A stretch of DNA of 64,000 nt from Agarophyton chilense (lineage: Eukaryota > Rhodophyta > Florideophyceae > Gracilariales > Gracilariaceae). A program made the position numbers and the translations under genes. This document shows positions 32,833 through 44,924 of this stretch, in pieces. Each line of letters begins with the position of its first letter. Position 1 is the stretch's first letter. The notes beneath the pieces were generated by a model. It worked only from the letters and a program-made list of their open reading frames with translations, was not told the origin of the DNA and did no database searches. Location: positions 1 through 64,000 of the forward strand of contig JARGXX010000077.1 of NCBI GenBank assembly GCA_030374765.1, in the 5' to 3' direction.

Positions 32833-33157
32833 TTGCGGACGATTTTGCAGACGAGGTAACGGCGGCAGATGATGTTTTACTTGTGGTTGTACAAATGTTG
32901 ATTGTGAAGAGGGAGTTGGGTGTTGCATTGTATTTAGCAGGAAGTCGGGGAAGGTATGTCGCACTGAGAAGGGAGGTGGAGAGAAAATGGCAATGTTATG
33001 GTTAGTTGCGGACGGTGTTGCGGCAGGAGATGATGTTTGGTGAGGGTGGTACAAACGTGGGTTGTCAAAGCTGAGTTGGCGTTTCCAGTGGATTCAGCAA
33101 GAGATCGGGGAAAGGGTGTTGTCCTTTGAAGGGCGCTGGAGAGAATGTGGATCACGG
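32829..33157 (+). repeat. Diverged ~165-bp tandem duplication
   Basis: The segment starting TTAGTTGCGGACGATTTTGC (near 32829) is repeated from about 33002 (TTAGTTGCGGACGGTGTTGC), with matching blocks in order (GGCAGATGATGTTT, TACAAA, TTCAGCA/TTAGCAG, TCGGGGAA). It continues directly from the minisatellite. Confidence 0.7.
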
Positions 33158-35400
33158 TGACGACGGTTGAGGCAAAGTAAAATGAATTTTGGAAGCAGTC
33201 TTTGTGCGGATCCCAACAAGATGGCGAGTTGGAGGGTTGGCTTTCGGAAGGTGGGTGCGTAACGTGCAGCGTTGGATGCACTCTCGGTGAAAGCGCTGAG
33301 GGAGAAGGGAAAAGGGGAATGCGGAGCTGCGGGGATGGGGATGGTGGGGTGCGGCTGTATGCAGGGGCGCGAGCAGCGCTGTAAACGTTTGGTGCGCGGC
33401 GAGCTGGGGCTTAAGGATGACTAGCGTTGAGAGAGAGGGAGGAGGAGGGTCCATAGAAGGGGAGGGATAGGGTTCGTGGTGGTTGTGGTGGTGGTTTGAG
33501 CATCCCGGTTGTCGGGCGTTTTACACGTCCACAAAGAGCCGTGCGCGTATGCAGTGATACCCAGACATCGGTTCCCTTTCAAAACAACAGCGCGTGCCCC
33601 ATTTTGGACGTACATGGCACAAAAGCGACGTGCGCGCTGCAAGTGTGCCACGTGTGGCGCACCCAAATCGCAAACTCCATATCCGCCTGGCTTTTCGCCA
33701 TCAACTTGATGGAACCTGGTCTTTCGTTCGAGCAAGCCATGCGCCAGTGAATTTCACTGTGCCCACTCTTCAGCGGTTTCGCCCCGCACCTTCTCTCAGA
33801 ACGCGATTTGTTCCTCACTTCTTCCAATGCCGAGGCCAACCTCTCTCGTCATCGCCGAAACAACACTCGCTGCTTTGCTCGCTGCCTTTTGCGCCACTTC
33901 CACGTCACGCCCCCAGATCCCAGAATCTTGCTTCCGGATGTCCAATCGCCTCAACCTCTTGTGCAGCTTTGAAAAAGTGCCAAACACACCATTCTCTATC
34001 TCTCAGATGCAGCAACCTCAGAAGACGTAGATCCGCCACCTGTCACGCTGTCTCTGGCGGAGGTTGTGCTTTGTGCAGCTGTACACAGTCAGAAGAGGGA
34101 TCCATTTATTCAAGCAGTACTCACACTACCACCGCACCTCCAAGATGCCCTGGCTACATTCATTTGCCGCAGAACCGTCGAAAAGCCAAAGGAAACGGGC
34201 GTGCTAGGGCATTTCGTAATTGACAGAGGGCGATGACTCAACGCGGAGCGACAGTCCCATGGCGCAAGGTAGTCTCTTAGGAATGGAAAAAGGGTGTGCA
34301 GGGCGTGGCAAGAATGGGTGCGTATAGCGGGCGGTAAACAAAATCGGACTTCCTTTATTGTCCAAGGGGGGTTGGGAGCCCCACCGAGGATCGCTTCAAC
34401 GTCACCTGTAACCCACTTCCGCGCTTCAGAAAGCACCTATCGCCGCTTTCGGAGGTTTGAAATCACGCGGAAGAGTACTGTGTGCCTGGCGAGAGCTGTA
34501 AAGCTATTGTTTCGAATTCAGCCAGGGATTCTTGCGCTCGCTAGGTGTATCGCAACTGTTAGCGTGTTTCGAACAGCTGACGCTCGCCTTTACGTGCTAT
34601 AATGCGCCGCAGTGGCGTGAGGCAAACCCGGAAGTCGAAGGGTAAACCTTTCGGCAGGAACCAAGCCAGCGTTAAAAAGCGAAACGTAGCGAGATGGCGA
34701 TAATGAGATGCGGTGCGAAAGAGGCGAGCGAAGTGAGTTTGACATTGGAGGCTGAAGGGCGAGTGAAGCTTCTAGTGCAGGGACCGAGTCGGACGAAGAA
34801 GGTGGTTGGTACGGCGGTGCTAATGTCGGCGAAGCTCCCATCAAGAAAAATATTGTTGCAGCAATACTTCCATGGTCATGCTCTGCATCAACGTTGGAGT
34901 CAGGATCTGGTGGCAATCTACAACGCAAGCCTGACAGACGATAAGGGGTTGAATGTATCCCTTTCGTTATCTCGATTCAGATTCGTTGCCCAAAACGCTG
35001 GGAAATATCGACGGAAAGAATCTGTTCACTTGGAAGACGAAGTTCATGGCAACCTTCTACCTGTCACAGCCACGAAGACCACCGCTACCGAGACCCACTA
35101 ATCCCGAACGCGACGATGAAGCCAAAGCCGCAGCCGAAGCCTAGCGCCACGCGCTGAGAACCCTTCTCAGACTTAGTGGTGATGAGAGGACATCAGGCAG
35201 AGGGGTACGATTGGCAACGTGAAGACTCGGACGAAGCATGGGAACCCAAAAAACGTCACTTTGAAGGGAACCAAGGGAAACCAGATCGTTGCATCGAATA
35301 ACGCGGCGACGGGCGGGGGCAAGAATAGTGTGATACCTTCGAAGCCCCCCGCTTAGGGTGGTTACGAGAGGGTGCAGAAGTTGAAGACGCCGGAGACACA
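33158..35400. other. Unassigned G-rich stretch
   Basis: Several overlapping open frames on both strands (the longest 33594-34223, 209 codons) lack recognisable domains. The frame from 34694 to 35101 has no motif I can name. Probably interior of the TIR-flanked element. Confidence 0.3.
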
Positions 35401-35745
35401 GTGTCGGGGCAAAAAAAACCGCCTGCTTCTATTAATTCAGGAACGAAGGCTCCTGTGTCACGCTCAGGGACTGGTGGAAGCCATACCGATAGCAGCAGAG
35501 CAACGGCATCTGCTAATGTAGCAACAGGAAGCAGTGGAGGCGGGCTCATAGCGGTTGTTTTGGATGGCGACAATTGGGAGAGTGATGTCGTGGAGGTATC
35601 AAAGCCCACTAAAGACCTGTGTGATGACGGAGATGAGGTGTCGTCGGAAAATGTGTACCAGACATATGTGCAGACGGAGTTTGAAATGAGCGACTATGAA
35701 TATGTCAAGATGGTCATCGATGTCGATCTGATTGAGCTACCTTAA
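35401..35745 (+). CDS. Hypothetical acidic fragment, 114 aa
   Basis: Ser/Thr/Gly-rich N-terminal half followed by an acidic half. I recognise no family. It sits upstream of the oxygenase-like frame on the same strand and may be part of the same decayed element gene. Confidence 0.2.
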   Translation: MSGQKKPPASINSGTKAPVSRSGTGGSHTDSSRATASANVATGSSGGGLIAVVLDGDNWESDVVEVSKPTKDLCDDGDEVSSENVYQTYVQTEFEMSDYEYVKMVIDVDLIELP

Positions 35746-35984
35746 GTAACTGTGAGGGGCGTTTGTGAACCCCATATACAGAACTTGATAAAGGCTGTAC
35801 GAAGGACGGAATTCCTAGGAGGGGTGGGTACCTTGAGCATTGCTGTGTCGGAATCCGAAAGGCCGGAGATTTAATGGGTGGTGGACAACGAATGTTGGTG
35901 TCAAGCTCGCTAATTGATGGCCTACATCGACACGTCACCCTCAACAACCTGAATCTGACGCTTCTAGGCAATCAGAAGGTGTGA

Positions 35985-36470
35985 TTGAAGCTGAATGTGT
36001 CGTGGTTGAAGCGTAAGGAAGGGCGTATGATTTCGATGAGGGAGATTATGGCGGATGGAAATTCTTTGAACAACACGGTGGAGCTCGCGAAGAAGGTGTC
36101 ATTTGCGGACAAGTTACACACTCTGGTGTCGGTGGTGAGACTGATTGTGCAGTCGAAGAACAGGGATCTGAAGATGATGATATTAGTCAGTGCTATTGCC
36201 GGGGCTCTGAAGATGAGTTGTGTAATTGGAGACTGAACCGTCCGACCTTTGCCTCGTTTCGCGGAGATTGGGTTGAAACTGGGGAAGACAGATGCTATTT
36301 TGGTGTATGGGCAAGTCATGTGTGTTAAGTATGAGCAGCTAGGGTTGACACACTTATCGAGCGATACCGTCCGTGACATGGAGGAGGAAGTAACGTGCTT
36401 TGCGTTGGAAACCCTGGCAGAATATATGGATATGTGGCAGAAGGCGAAAGGTATAATGGGAAGGATTTAG
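35985..36470 (+). pseudogene. Hypothetical element fragment
   Basis: Two open pieces in one frame are separated by a stop near 36234. Lys-rich and helical in character, with no known motif. Different frame from 36698 onward. Confidence 0.2.
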
Positions 36471-36697
36471 GACAAGAGGAGGTCTCGGTATGACTGCTGC
36501 TTGCAGATGTGTAAGTTCTGTGTGGAGCTGACGGGTTTGAAGAAAAAACCGTTGAAGGATATGTTTAAGGAGCCAGTAGTGGTGACGAAAGCGCAATTCC
36601 ACCCATTGTAGTAGTATGTGGTTCGGGGTACGAGTCAGCTGAAATGGCGACGACGAAGGTGATGTGGGCTTGTAAGATCTCGAAGAGGGTGTAGCTG

Positions 36698-38305
36698 GTG
36701 CCAGCGAAGCTCAAAAAGCAACTCAATGTTGAGCGTAGTGATACTACGCCCACCAATGCTGTTATTCGATCGTCGAGCGCAACCAAGGCTGATGCGCCCA
36801 CCGGAGGAGAAAAATTGGTGAAGAATAGTTCGAGGAAGCAGATGGCTAAGAAGGTAGCTGCGGAAGAAGGTGATGAGGATGAAGAGGATGACGAGGTGTA
36901 TGTTTCGCGGAGCGTTTGGAATAGGCGTGTGAAGCAAGGTGGAAATGGACAGGATTCGAAGAAGGCCAGGTTAGAAGACCCTGTCACAGAGTATTTGATG
37001 AGCTATTTCCGGTCGATAGGATCTTGGGATTTTTGGGAGTGTTTCAGTTGCCAGAACGTTCCCCTTCTCGGTGAGTCCGAGCACGCAGAGGAGGAGAGTA
37101 CCAATTTTCGGGCATTTGATGATCTGGTTCTGGCGCTACTAGAGCCTCGGTTGGAAAAGGCGAAAGAAGTAGGGGTGGAAGGGGAGAAGACGTGGCTCGG
37201 ATATGCGACGTAGCTGAAGATCAAATGGCCGGAGGGGACTGAGGAGGCGATCAAGGACATGTATTCCTGGATGGATATGGGACACTTGCGAAACCAACAA
37301 CATGGCCATCTGATGAGATCGCACGACATAAGAGCTCTTCGTCATGCGGTGTTTTGGCAGGCATCCTACGAAGAGCAGAGGGCGATAGCGGTTAGGAAGG
37401 TAGTGGTGGGGAAGGAAGAGGAGGATCGATTATGGAAGGGGGCGATGACTGAAGAGTTTTGTGCTCTTGTGTACTTTGCGAGGAGGGTAGAGGAACTGAA
37501 AGTGCGTGGGTTCTGTGTGATGGAGTGGTTTGCGACGGATGGAGTAAATGTGAAGAAGCTGTGGGAGATGAGTGAATTGATGGGTGGGGATGTAATTGTG
37601 TGAATGCTGGAGTTCTTTGAGATCAGTTTTAGGCAGCAAGATGACTTCCGGTATCCGGAGTATCAGCCTATTTGTGATGCAATCATCAAGGCTGGGGAGG
37701 AGCAGAGCCTCTCGGATAGTAGGATGGGGCTTGGAAGTTATATGACGATGACGAGGGGGAAAGTGGACGACATGAAGTTGAAAGTGGATATGAATGTGTG
37801 GGTGAAGAAGCGTGCGATGTTGGATCCACGAGTGGGACGGATATGTGTGTGCTCGGGTTCGGAAGATAACCGAGTGGCGGTGATGAAGATGTACGCTCCA
37901 AATAATAGGGCAAGGGTGTTGTGTACTGGGAATGGATGCCCGCGGAAAGAGCTACATACTGACTTTCAGACGTTGACGAACCGTGACAAGATGGAGTGGA
38001 AGAACCCGGGCTATTTCATGATGGCAACTGGAAGGTAGTAGTTTCCAATGTGGGGGTGTGTAAGATAGCATACCCCTTACGCAAAGAGCAATGCGGAGTT
38101 GGAGTGGGTTGCGCAACGGATGTATGTGAAAAAGTACACTATACCGCCGATGTCGATATTAGTTGGGAGGGGTGATGTCTTTCATGCTGGAGCGGGAAGT
38201 GCGGACGGTGTCATGTCGGATTAGAAGCTGTTTCCGTACTATATGTACGTGGTTCCGGAGAACCAGAACTTGCCTGATGGGGTGCAACTGAAGGCGAAGG
38301 TTTAG
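36698..38305 (+). pseudogene. 2-oxoglutarate/Fe(II) oxygenase-like frame with in-frame stops
   Basis: One frame continues for 1.6 kb without a frameshift but is crossed by several stops (37211, 37601, 38036, 38039, near 38063 and 38219). The N-terminal part is an acidic/Lys-rich linker. A later segment has HTD (codons at 37955) and HAGAG (codons at 38183), the spacing and context (KELHTDF ... GDVFHAGAG) of the HxD...H metal site of 2OG-Fe(II) dioxygenases. Such enzymes hydroxylate or demethylate proteins or nucleic-acid bases. TET/JBP-type members are known to ride on fungal and algal transposons, but nothing here shows which class this is. Confidence 0.35.
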
Positions 38306-39569
38306 AAAGGACTTTGCGTTTTGAGAGAGAATGGCGTGGATGAATAGGAAGAAGACGTCGCAGTAGATGATTAAGTCCGAGAGCCGAGAGGATGAGGAGG
38401 GTGTGATTGAGGTGGTATGCGAATGAAAAGAAATGGGAGATGAAGAGGGTGGGAGCTGTAAACCTTTGAAAGGGGTGAATGCAGGGGATGATGAGGAGGG
38501 GAACTGAGTTATTAAGTGAAGAGTGTTTTTATTTATTGTTCACTTGGCCGTAAATAAAAAAGTCTGTTAGTGTTCTAGTGTAAGTGTTAGTGCTATTCGA
38601 AGGGAAGGAGGCGTCTGGTACGTGATAATGAGTACACCCCGAATGCGGAGATGTAGCGCTTGAATTTGTAATCCAGTTCGTAGTTGACGGTAGCAGAGGA
38701 TATGAAGACTGTGCTGAAGAGGTGTTGGTGATTAGGGGAGGGGCGGCTGTGGAGGAGGTCAAGGAGGAGGGCTTGAAACATTCCAGGAGGAAGTGAGCGA
38801 AGAAGACGGATACGACTCGGTGGAGCAATGTTCGAATGCAGAGAACGATGTCGCTGACGAATTGAGCCCGAAGTAGAGACATGAAGACAGTGGTGCAAGA
38901 GATGTAGAGAATCCGTTGGGGTTAGCGGGGGTGTTGAGGAGGAGAATTAGATGGTTGAAAGTATTCACGGCGTGGCTTTAGTTCCTGGAGACGGCCACGT
39001 AGCCGCCACCGGGTTGGGAGTGCTTCAGAAGGGAAGAATGGTAGGGGTGTAGTGCCGATGGTAGGATGATTGAAGAGTTTATTGGTGGTTGTTAAAGGTA
39101 GATAAACTAGCGTTTCACTTCCATCGAATGAGATGCAAACTAGCGCTTCAGTGCACTTCCGTTCTGCATTCTTCACTGCTAGTATTCGCGTGAATGGGTG
39201 AAGGTGTGGTATACGAAAAATCTGAACTAATGGCTTGCATATTGCCGATTCTTCTTTTTTCGCAGATTTTTTGACGATTATCTTTGCCCCCTACGCTTCT
39301 AGCACCTGTAACTAGCATTCCGAGAACACCAAGTTGGTGTGAGGGTGTTTGAGCCAGGCTTTTGTCATTCACATATAGCGTTTGGCATCCAGACATAGGC
39401 TGTAAACTAGCAGGGGCTTTTGCATTCGTTTCCCATTCATAATGTGCAGGATTTTGATATAGAATCGAAAGCCAAAACTAGCTGGCACTCTAAAAAATTA
39501 GCAGAAATTACCTCTGCATCCGCGATCCGTCATTTTTGGCAGATTTTTTGCCGGATATCTTAACGCATA
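38306..39569. other. Right-hand spacer of the TIR-flanked region
   Basis: No gene seen. Two diverged copies of one end-type segment lie at about 39225-39320 and 39505-39605, each with GCAGATTTTTTG followed later by CTAGC and CCGAGAACAC. Confidence 0.4.
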
Positions 39570-39878
39570 CTAAACTAGCGGCTAATACTAGCTTTCCGAG
39601 AACACAGACGTGAACGGAGGATACAAAGATTCTCCACGCCCGCATGGAGAAGGGTTTTCTCAGCCACAACGGGGCTGAGCAAGTGTTTATGACTCTCTAG
39701 CTAGTAGAAAGAACAAAGGCTGAGGTCGTAACAAACTGATGGCGAGAGAGAGAAGAGCTGGAATCCTTCACATCATACGTGGAAATTGTTGCTTTGATGT
39801 TTTAATATAACACCGGTGTCACAATTAGAATATGAAACGACTCGTGTACGACGTGTCTCTGTAAGTCCTCTGTTGATT

Positions 39879-39887
39879 GAGTGTGAT
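39879..39887 (+). repeat. Left 9-bp target-site duplication of the MULE
   Basis: GAGTGTGAT directly before the terminal inverted repeat. The same nine bases follow the right terminal repeat at 46276-46284. A 9-bp duplication is the hallmark of Mutator-superfamily insertion. Confidence 0.93.
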
Positions 39888-40166
39888 GGCGAAAGGCCAA
39901 AATACACGACGTCTGCTATGAATGAAATAGACTAGATGTAGACCAATTTAAATTCTGGCCGCATTTCAGATACCGTACAATGCGCCGTGGCCCCCAACTC
40001 GGAGTGCGCTCTCTGAGCTCGCGTGGCGCTCTTTGCGCATATGCGTATCAGCCCAATCACACATCTTCAACATCGACCTCGCTCTCTCCTCGTCCAATGC
40101 GCAAGCCGGCCGCGACTCGAGCTCCTTCTTTCCCAATCACCTCGCGCCAAGTCCTCGCCATGTAGA
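39888..40166 (+). repeat. MULE left terminal inverted repeat
   Basis: About 279 bp, inverted match to 46000-46275, from GGCGAAAGGCC to CTCGCCATGTAG. It should contain the element promoter and the transposase binding sites. Confidence 0.92.
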
Positions 40167-40785
40167 TGACGTCCACTTTCCAGCCATATTTCAAAACTTT
40201 TGGCGCAATTTTTGCGCTCAATAAACTGAGCTCACTGTGCCAGTCAACATCGTATTTCCCATCATCCCAATCCGTATCGTATCGAAAGATCTGAATCCTT
40301 TCATTCCTTTTTACCCGTTCCATATGGATTTTACACCTCGAATAACTCTTCCTCCTCCTAAACAAATGCATGATAAAAAAGGTAAGATATCGAAAACAGA
40401 ATGTTTCTAAACCTTTTATGGTAACCATTCTAACATTCTCATTTTCTGTGTAATAGAAGATTTTCTTGAACTGTTTTGTATAAATCATGGGAAAGAAGGT
40501 CTTTCCAGAATATGTATTGAGTTCTACAAGAACCTGGGAAAGTATGGTAGACTACAGTTAACATCGTCCAAGCTGCGATTTTCAGTGGTCCAATGACACG
40601 TCTATGACATTTTCGAAGCAGAGGAACGTGACGCAAGTCCTGTGTTTTTTGTTCATAGTTCGAAAAAGACCGCCTACTTGTGCAGTGATCTTATCACTTC
40701 GGCTCTGATGGACATGTAGCCCATACCAGGAGTTTGTATCTGTCCCTGTGACACAGGCACATCTCTAACAGGCTACACAAACAGG

Positions 40786-41499
40786 ATGGAGACAGAACGG
40801 ATGACTTCCGAAGAAATTGTAGAACTGATACTGAAGCCGCTCTCTACATCGCTCTCGAGGAATGCTACGGGCACAAACGGCGCCAATCACACTGTAGTAG
40901 TCCTTTTGAACCTCTCAAATTAGCATTGGGGGGTTCTCGTAGAACAGAAGTCGCCTGGGAGTAGGTCGGAGAAAACGAAAAAGCCTACAGTTTTCATTGG
41001 AGACAGTTCACGCTGGAAATGCCCGGAGCAAGTTCTACTTCTATTCAAGGGAGCGTTTGAATATACTATTCTGAATGGCAAGGGTTCTGCAGTTCTGTCG
41101 CAAAAAAACTTCATGCTTGACATAAAGAAGTACCCTCTGCAGAAGGATGGACATAGCTGTGGGTGTTATGTGATATCCGCAGCGGCTGAATTCGCTGAGC
41201 ATCGAGGGTTTGCGCACGGCCCCAGCCCTGCTTTCTCCGAGCGATATAGGTAGATGGCCATCAGGAGCCATATAGTTCACATTCTTATGGCCTACGAGTT
41301 CTACGAAGGAAAAGAAGTTTCCGATACTATGCTACAGGACTACCGCTTAATTTACCGCCGCCATATCTATCGAACTCGAGAGCAGGGAAACTCCCGCTTG
41401 AGGAAGATCTGCAGCCCGGTTAGGGAACGAGGTTCTATGATTCTCACGAAGAGAAAGGCGACTGAATCTCCCTCACAAGTTGTGTCAGCGACATATTGA
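40786..41499 (+). pseudogene. Ulp1-like (C48) cysteine protease of the MULE
   Basis: The frame runs from the ATG at 40786 through in-frame TAG codons at 40921 and 41251 to a stop at 41497. It shows the C48 catalytic layout: HWGVLV (His), then FIGDSS (Asp), then QKDGHSCGCYVI (Gln and Cys). Ulp1-type enzymes remove SUMO from proteins. In MULEs of the Kaonashi/KIU type they are carried as passengers or helpers of unknown function. All three catalytic motifs are kept, but the stops suggest it is dead unless TAG is read through. Confidence 0.75.
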
Positions 41500-41901
41500 G
41501 ACAGCGCCGCAGCTACTCTACGGGGACGCGATCATCATGATGATGTAGGTAATGTAACGAAGAGGGGGGGATGAGAAAGACGTCCGAAATCGATATTGTG
41601 TTGTGCATGCAAGAATATGAACAGCTCAAGGACTTTATTGTGCGGATGATTGAGGGAAATGAGAAGGAGCGGTAGTTGCAATGTCAGCGAGACATTAAGG
41701 AACAGGTTCGGAGCAAGATTGACGTCTTCAATTCCTGCTTGTTTCCCCTCCCGCGAAGGAGTTCTACTCGAATAGTGAAGTTCATGGATAGTTCTGACAT
41801 TATTCATTTAATCATGGTTCAAGTCCTTGATGAATTGATGGATAGAACATCTGCACGCAGCGTACACTTTCTGGACGCTTCCCCAGATGTGCATTCCGTA
41901 G

Positions 41902-43506
41902 TTGATCATGTTATTGATCAGGCCAAGGTCGTCTCCGTTCAAAAGGTCTTTGAACGAAAACGATAACCGAGATGAGGAGATGGCTTCTTCACTGGCATCA
42001 AGAGTGGGAGAGAAGCCTCCCAGTGGTCCCGGGCTGAAATTTGTATGCAAGGTAGACGAAATGAGTGCTTTCATGTGCTCGACAGCATCAAGGCATGGGT
42101 TCTTGTATGTCATGCACCATTTTCGATTGATAAGAAGGAAAATGAGGCAGAATGATCGTTTCTTTACTGGGAGACTTCGTTGTGCCACAAGCAAAGCACC
42201 CACTCGGTGTCCTTCAACCATTAACTTCAGCTTGAGAAGGGAAAGTCTGAAATGGTACGTTTCTGCAGATCTACGACTCAATCTCACACCCCTCAAGGTA
42301 GCTGATGAGGTCATTAAGGAGCGTTTTCAAGCTCTTCAGAGCTAATTGAGAGATCGCTATCAGAATTGGAAGGAGGAGTTTTCTAGAGGCGCGAGGAGGA
42401 GAGCAATAAATCGGGAAGCGTTAGAACAAAAACTGTTTACTAAGAAAGAAGTTGATTCTTTGTCCGAAATTCTGGGTTGCAAGGTAATGGAAGAAGTTTT
42501 CAGGAGAAGCCCACCGATTGCGCAGAAACTTAAAGTCAAGCCTTACACGTCCCCAACGCCAAATAGAACGACGAACAGCCTTTCTCTTCGCCGCGCTAAC
42601 AAGTTTCGCACTCCTGAAGAGAACCTCGAGTACAGTATATCGTGCCAGCGTGTAGGAGACGTGAATGGGATACAGAACAGGTCTACACAACCTGAGGTAG
42701 AAGACGTCATTGACTTGTTGTCTTTAGGAAACGACGTAGGAGACATGACTGGTAATGAATTGCGAGGCGTCAATGGTAATGAAGTAGGACACGTGAGTGG
42801 TCTAGCAGCCTCACTGTCTGGAAAAAAAGCCCCGGGGATACCGAGCCCAGACAGGGAACCCAAAAACTACTCCAAACATAGCCTTGAGTGTGTGCAAACT
42901 TCTTCCTACTCTTCTACTTCAAACTATCAGTGTAGTACAAGGGCATCACCCAAGAGCATGCTTGCATCCGCTGTAGACGACGTAATGGAGAGCAGAAATG
43001 GTACGGAAGGGATACATGATGAAATTGGACTGGATGATAGAACTTCAGAACTGATCGACCGATTTCTGTTTTTAGATGACGGGGAAGAGATTCCTTTAGA
43101 TATTTTCCACGTAGAGGAATCTCTCAACAACGATGACGACACTGAATGTGATGATGAAGTTGACGTGCATTTCAAAGATGGACAAAAAGAAAAGGTGGAG
43201 AAGGTTAGTTTTGCTGAGAGTAAGACTGGCAAGGTGGAAGACGACAAGGAGCATATTGAAGAATGCCTTAAGTCGGCGGTAATTGCTTACTTTCAAAGCC
43301 TTTCTTTCGATGGCCCCGGCCACGATGTAATGAAAGAAGTGCAGCGCATCGCCGATTGTATGGGATACTATCTCTATACGATGACATCGATCTACATAGG
43401 CGATAGGAAGCGAACTGAAGAAAATGGAGTGGCTGGAGACCGTCGTGTGCTACAAAAGGGTCTCCTGAAGTGCCAGAAGTACAACTCCAAGCCACCTGGG
43501 CGATGA
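41902..43506 (+). pseudogene. MULE transposase N-terminal part and linker
   Basis: Two in-frame open pieces (41902-42345 and 42346-43506) adjoin at a stop. The first holds a block resembling the WRKY-GCM1/FLYWCH-like zinc-binding fold that precedes MULE cores (GRLRCATSKAPTRCPSTI). The second (386 codons) is a long acidic linker with GNxVGxxxG repeats and a helical C-terminus. The long linker is unusual for MULE transposases, and its function is unknown. Confidence 0.5.
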
Positions 43507-43842
43507 AATTTCTCTCTTACTATCAAGACAGTCGGTTCAGAAGAAGATGGAGGCAGTAGATCCTACGTCGCGGATTTCAAAGTGGCTAGACACAATCATA
43601 AACCTGCAGAAAGCTGTGGGGTGAAGCGTCTGGCCCCGAAGATGCGCTCTAAAGCGCTTCACATGACCAAGACTCTGATAATGTCCTTCCAAGATACCTT
43701 GAGCTACTTGGAGGACAAGTATAAGAAACCAATCAATCCTATAGAGGCTCCGAAGCAATTAGGGGACGGTGGCTCGCTAAGAAATCCAAAGGATTTGGAA
43801 TGCATGAGACTTTTTGAAGAACTTGTTGCCCTCAACAAATAA

Positions 43843-44445
43843 GACCCTCGTAACAAGTTCTTGTTCAACTGCGACAGCTTTGGAAAAATGATTTCGGCGA
43901 GTTGGAATTTCAAGGAGTGGCTTAGTGACTACGAGGACTACGGAATTGTGCCAGGCATCTCGGTGGATTGTAAGGCTGTAGCAAATCGGTTTGGATATTC
44001 GTTGTTTACCGTCAACGGGAGGTAAAATGATGGGTTCACGCTAACGTTCTTCATGGGTTTCATTGCCGAAGAGAGAAAAGAGGATTTTGTTCAGGTACTT
44101 TCGCGTTTCAAGTCCATTATCCTGTTCTCTCCGGCGATGATAACTATGGACCAGAGCGTCCCATGTATCAACGCGACGGAGAAGTTCTTTGATAAATCTT
44201 TCATATCGCTTGACGAGTGGCATCTAAATCAAAACCAGATAAAAAACGTCACTTCGTGGTGTGGGAAGATAGGAAGAAGCACATGGTGTGATGATATTTC
44301 CCGATACCTCTTTAACTTGAGAAGGTCGAGAAGTATATCCAGTTTTGTTTGTAGAAGAGAAGCATTCGAACGAAAATACTTTTACGGTTTCCAACGCAAC
44401 CCTCTACCGGGCAAACATTCTGTCGAAGAAGGTGCCTTTCTCTAA
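43843..44445 (+). pseudogene. MULE transposase catalytic core
   Basis: Two pieces: ISVDCKAVANRFGYSLF (first Asp region) and, after a stop, FFMGFIAEERKEDFVQVL, then ITMDQS (second Asp) and EWHLNQNQ (the C/E-x-x-H-like motif of MULE transposases, with Glu in place of the usual Cys). This core cuts and joins DNA at the terminal repeats. Stops at 43840 and near 44023 interrupt it. Confidence 0.72.
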
Positions 44446-44924
44446 GATCCCCTACGAAATTCTTCGACTGACAAGGAAAAGAAGAGTTGAAAGGCGATTC
44501 TCATACCTCAGATCCCTTACTCCGCTCAACTCGCGTCATTGATCAATCCGCAACACACAACTCCCTATCCCCCCCCCAGTTCTGAACTATATGATCAACG
44601 AGTATACCAGATACGCGCTCTTGAAATTTAAAGAGCTCAGTATAGTTCCGTCGAAGACCTACGCAGTTCTAAGCACACCATTAGTAGACATCGAAGCTGT
44701 GAAATGGCGTGAGGTGATACAAAATGGGAGCTATGTTGGCCCTGTGGCGAATTTCGAGTTAATGTGAAGAAAAGAGTATGCCGCAGCGTCCGAACCACTT
44801 CCGCAACCAATTTCGCCATCAACTTTAAATTCCATTGCGATTTCGTCGCCAGTACTATTCATCACTGTGCTTTTCGCTTGAAGAGTAAGCGGAAGTAGCA
44901 CAAAATGCGAAGAGAAACCTGGAA

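Larger units (their letters stand above)
31774..39610. mobile_element. Possible TIR-flanked element of unknown family
   Basis: The left end (GTCTGTGTTTTCGGAAAGCTAG, 31777 on) and the right end (CTAGCTTTCCGAGAACACAG, up to 39610) are inverted copies. Both ends are rich in CTAGC words. A related end lies at 51003-51030. No target duplication is visible, and similarity seems to leak a little beyond the ends, so the borders are soft. The interior is G-rich on the plus strand and holds unidentified plus-strand frames, one with oxygenase-like motifs. No transposase was recognised. Confidence 0.35.

Noticed and set aside
33594-34223. 209-codon plus-strand frame
   Set aside because: No domain, Cys/Pro/Ser-rich by composition, overlapped by other frames of similar quality; lies inside the skewed element region.
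40786-41499. Protease considered as part of a Polinton-type element
   Set aside because: The 9-bp target duplication, long terminal repeats and MULE/SWIM transposase around it identify a Mutator-type DNA transposon; no polymerase or capsid genes are present.
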